A DNA stretch of 64,000 nt. Source: Arachis hypogaea (Eukaryota > Streptophyta > Magnoliopsida > Fabales > Fabaceae). A program made the translations under genes and the position numbers. The notes under the pieces were generated by a model. It was not told where the DNA came from and searched no databases. It saw only the letters and a program-made list of their open reading frames with translations. The DNA is taken from NCBI RefSeq assembly GCF_003086295.3, contig NC_092055.1, positions 122,489,484 to 122,553,483 on the forward strand. The letters are read 5' to 3'. Shown in pieces: positions 60,106 to 64,000 of the stretch (within the stretch, counting starts at the first letter, position 1; every line of letters begins with the position of its first letter).

Positions 60106-61743
60106 AATAAAACAGCACTTCCACCATTCAAAATCATCAGATTTATGAAATCAGCATTTAAGCCATAAATCATTTTCTCAATTCATTTCACTTTGAAATC
60201 AAGTTTCAACTCTTTTCAGCCTTGGCTTTAGAAATCTCATTTCTCAAATCATCTCAGGCTCATAAGCCAAATTTACTCAAAGTGAGTTCCCTTTTTAAAA
60301 CAAAGCCGCTCTCAGCATCCTCATTCCAAGACTTCCAAAACCATGGGAAGTTAAAGATTCAATTTGGGAACAATCAAAATCGCCCATCCCACAATGGGAT
60401 TTTATAACAAGGTTCCTCGGCATAGTCCCAAGTCTTTAGGGAAGGTCAACTTATATAAATTCCTTAAAATTCATTGAAACCTTTAAAATCATAGATTCCC
60501 GGTTCAAGTAAATAAAACTGAATTTATTATGAAACCGATCATACAAAATCACAAGTTCCAACTCGGTCCAAAAATCAACTCATTTGAAACGGAACCGGTT
60601 CATTTGAATCAAACCACTTTCAGGTTTCTTTTTGGAACCCATTTTTCTAACTCTTCCAAAATGCCTCAAACTTGATTACTCAATCAAAAGTCTAAATTCC
60701 TTTAAAATCACTAAAAGCTCCTTTTTATATTGAAATCAATATTTGAGCATCATTCTTTCCTTCAGTGATTCAAACTGTACAAATAGTTCGTTTCTAAATA
60801 AGCTGAACTCAACGCATAAAGTTCATTAAATAGATTAAGCTTGAAAACATAAATATTCTCTTAATAAATCAATTAATACAATTTCTCAAATCCGACCCTT
60901 TTTAAATAACTTTACAAACAAGAGTAGGATTTTGTAGAAATTTCGGCAGCACCTCCCCTAAAACTTGGACTTTTGCCACCCGGTTCGGGTCCCAACTAAA
61001 CCGTTTCTCATTCCTTTTCAACAGCTCAAAACCAGAAATCAATTCAAAACAAGCTAAATCCAACAGTCGCCTCAATGGCATACCTCAAGGAAACCATTTC
61101 AAAAATCAACTCAATATCAACCGATTTAACTCATTTGTAAAGCTTTAAAGAATCGGTTCAGCAATAAATCATTTATCAAAACCAGAGCAATTAAAGCAAC
61201 CCAGGCTGAATTTCAAGAGCATTCTATCTTTCACATCATCAAAATAATTGACTCAATTCAAACCAATCCTCAACGGATTAAACTCATTTCAAATATTTAA
61301 AGAATCAACTTCAAACATTACATTTCACAAGCCACACAACAATTCGGCCAAACCAACATCCATAGTCATTCGAGTCAATCAAATAATACATAAGGCAGAT
61401 ACAATCACTAATTACACCATATCTCACATCAGTATCCATATGTAATAATTCCAATAATAAACTGTAGTTTTCGGAAAGCGCCCCTACCTTAGAACGCAAT
61501 TCCATAACTCAAACGCGTCACCGAGTCCTTTCCGCCTCGACCCGAAATCAACAATCAAAATCCCGGCTACCAAAACCTCAGCTCCAAACCGTTTTCTCAG
61601 CAACCATAATGACTCTAATCACAATATATAATAATCAGGACTCGACCCCACGTTACCAGAACTCATATTCATTAACCAAACACAACCGAATACTAACGCG
61701 AGACTTTTCGAAATATAATTTACTTACTGAGCTAGCGAAACGA

Positions 61744-62484
61744 AGCAGCCACAGCTCCATATCAACCCGGCAGCAACTCCGTCAGCCACCTCAAGCGGCA
61801 GCGGCGATGAAAGACTCCGACAACCGCGGCTGCACAACAACGTCATGGCGATAAAACCCAGGAATAGAAAGGAATGAAGACCAAAAGCAAGGACCCTTAC
61901 CGGCAGTGGTTTTTCCGGTGACTAAGCTGCGTTCTCCGGCGGCAGAGATGGCGGAGCAGCTCGAAATGGCCAGCAGCAGTGGCGGCGCTAACCCAGCACC
62001 AACATCCACCACCATTTTTCGGCAACCAGAGGCACTACGGGGTTTCATGGTGGCAGATCTCGCAGGAAAGGGACCCTCGGCACGGTGGAACGGCGGCGGT
62101 CAGTGGCGCGTCGGCGGCGACTGGACGCAGCTCCTCCAGCTCGCGTCTCCTTCTCTCCCAGCGTCGCCCAGTCTCGGCATTCCTCCTCCTTCGAGTTCGA
62201 CGGAAAGGGACCCACAGCGGCGCTGTGTTTTCTCCACGATTGCGGGCCCGACGGTGGCGCAGCAATGAGGACGACGGAGCTGGCGGTGAGTCCCTCTCTA
62301 CGCGACGCTGACAGAGCGGCTTCTCCCTCCATTTGACTCGGACCTGACGGCGGACCCCAAGGCGGCGCGACGGCTGGGCGGCGACGACGAGCTCGATGGC
62401 GAGGGCACGGTGGTGTGGCGGCGAGCATGGTGGCTACGGCCTCCCTCCCTCCGGATCTCCTTCTTTTCTTTCACAGGGGACCGT
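61744..62484 (-). promoter_or_regulatory. GC-rich, leader-like block of the LARD 5' LTR
   Basis: Counterpart of 54340-55080. The ATG ORF is kept in full (62045-62428) with a few amino-acid changes. Confidence 0.5.
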
Positions 62485-63043
62485 GTGTTTATGAAAAAGG
62501 GGGGTGGCTGCTGCTGCTACTATCATCAATAATGTGCAGCTAGGGTTGGCTTTTGGAAGGGAAAATGTGGACTCTATTAGGGTTAGGGGCATTTTTGTAA
62601 TTTCACTCAAAAATAAGGATAATATAGTAATTGAAACCCAAATTAAATTCAATACTATTTGTACATAGAAAATACTATTTGCTCATCAATTTCACAAATT
62701 ATTTTCAATAAAATGCCCAAATCAAAATAATTAGAAATAATATAATTAAACCCCTTTATTTTTCCAAAGTAGCAGTATTAATATTTAAAATATTACTTAT
62801 CTAGTCCAAATCATATAAAATCCTTATTATTTCATAACTATCAACTTTATAATTCAAATATAGAAAATAATCCAATAATTGTGAAATTGGATAATAATCA
62901 TAACTTATCTCAAATCCAATAAATCAAAACTTGCCTTAATTATCTTTAATAAAATAATCCCTGAAATTAAGGCTATAAATAACTGTAGGATTTGAGACTC
63001 GATCATAATAAGACTTTTCAAATATTCTGGGGCTTACAGACTG

Positions 63044-64000
63044 AATGTTAGATAACTTTTATTTAGTTTATACTGATACGTATATTTTATTTTTTTAATA
63101 CCTTTAGCAAATTAAAAGGAAAATGGAAGTTTGGTATTCGATTCTTTTTTTCTATTTTACAAAAGTCACGTTTGGTAGAAAAAAATTAACACTGAACTTT
63201 TTTAAATAAATACAAACAGGAATTAAGAATAAAAAATTAAGAATTACTAATTTGTTAAGTGTTTTTTAAAAAGAATATTTTTAAATCAATGAACATTTAA
63301 ATCAATAAAAATTTCTAAAAAAATTTAAATTATTTTAACTGCTTTTTTTAATAACAAATAAAACGAATATAAGAATTATAAATATTCAAAAATTATATAA
63401 TTTAAAATGTATTATTCTTGTAATGTATTCCCTAGATGATTAGACCAAACAGTGATTAGGAATATTCTTAATATTTGTATCTACCGTAGTTGCGTCATAT
63501 TTTGTTCAAGTAATAATACCATAATTTTGAAATATTTTTTACAATGTGAAAAAGCAAAAATAATTTTAAATTTTATAAATCAATATATCTTTTCATGATG
63601 TCTTGCATTAGTAACCATTAAATACAAATGTATCGTAAGAATAATAGCAAATATAATTTTCACGTCTAATATTTCGGGAATTAACTATAAAAATAGATTT
63701 ACTTACCATGTGATATGTATAACCAGATTTAGCTAATATATTATGGTTATGCTACTATATTTTTTTTTTAGAAGTCATCTTAAGTCCGCAAATACAAATA
63801 AATAAAACAAATGTATCGAAAGAGTAAACTAAGAATAAATAAAAAACACTTTTACTATTGTCCAATAAACTTCCTACACTAAAACTAAAAAAATGAAATT
63901 CATATCCATCTTTCATCCAAGGCTAGACAATAGCAACTAATAATACTTGCCTTTCTGATTACCGATGGTCACATCAAAATCCTACAAGAACAAAAAATTA
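63044..64000. other. AT-rich right flank, nothing recognised
   Basis: Non-coding A/T-rich DNA after the LARD target duplication. No element ends, repeats or conserved coding pieces seen. Confidence 0.5.

Larger units (their letters stand above)
51236..63038 (-). mobile_element. Complete LARD-type LTR retrotransposon
   Basis: 11,803 bp. Two direct 4,399-bp LTRs (51236-55634 and 58640-63038) enclose 3,005 bp without coding capacity. The 5-bp target duplication is perfect: GACTG at 51231-51235 and 63039-63043. On the minus strand each LTR begins TGTAAGCCCC and ends GGTGTTACA. The PBS and polypurine tract are in the right places for minus orientation. LTRs over 4 kb with a non-coding interior of about 3 kb match the definition of large retrotransposon derivatives. 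The 3' context GGCGAAAATTTTTATAAGG resembles Tekay/Del chromoviruses, a likely source of its proteins. The two LTRs differ at only about a dozen places that I noticed, so the insertion is young. Confidence 0.95.
58640..63038 (-). repeat. LARD 5' LTR
   Basis: 4,399 bp, the upstream LTR in transcription direction. It adjoins the primer binding site at 58625-58636. No obvious indels relative to the 3' LTR; visible differences are single-base (for example A/G at 52424 versus 59828). Confidence 0.95.

Overview
The window is repeat-dense, AT-rich plant DNA with no intact ordinary host gene that I can support. It suggests a dicot, most likely a legume. The CACGCGTACGCG-type stretches inside one LTR family remind me of Arachis (peanut), but that is recognition from general knowledge and not proof. 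Almost everything is a transposable element, an endogenous virus copy, or a decayed gene fragment.

Layout. (1) 1-4580, minus strand: a decayed Ty3/gypsy element (integrase, RNase H/RT, protease, Gag and a candidate short 5' LTR); its 3' end lies outside the window. (2) 5100-6034: a TIR element with a 9-bp target duplication, containing a nested Tourist-like MITE (5444-5848). (3) 7539-16990: a candidate hAT-like element (TIR CAAGGTCT, near-perfect 8-bp target duplication) whose interior is filled by a broken endogenous caulimovirid, florendovirus-like, at 7639-16170. The viral copy is folded: RNase H plus the downstream ORF occur on the minus strand at 7639-9293 and again on the plus strand at 13776-15470, an inverted repeat of about 1.7 kb. 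A promoter-like TATA box and poly(A) signal follow, and the viral end abuts an (AT)n tract. (4) 17113-17220: an (AAT)36 microsatellite.

(5) 17332-49852 is the most unusual part: a 32.5-kb direct tandem array of the form A-B-A-B-A. A (about 4.9 kb) is a solo LTR, a fold-back MITE and most of a multi-exon gene fragment ending in a Ulp1/C48-protease-like exon. B (about 8.9 kb, minus strand) is a Helitron piece with RPA1-like and Pif1-type helicase pseudogenes and a Helitron-like 3' hairpin. The third A copy stops exactly where the Helitron 3' end starts in the other two, and from there the C48-like gene continues into unique sequence (49853-50640). The third copy is therefore a built-in empty site. 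Copies 1 and 2 share two premature stops that copy 3 lacks.

(6) 51236-63038: a complete, very young LARD-type LTR retrotransposon (minus strand). It has two 4,399-bp LTRs that are almost identical, a 3,005-bp non-coding interior, a PBS matching initiator tRNA-Met, a polypurine tract and a perfect GACTG target duplication. (7) 63044-64000: AT-rich sequence with nothing recognised.

No genes here appear to work together as a living pathway. The coherent stories are mechanistic: Helitron insertion followed by segmental tandem amplification, head-to-head pararetrovirus integration, and a recent LARD insertion.
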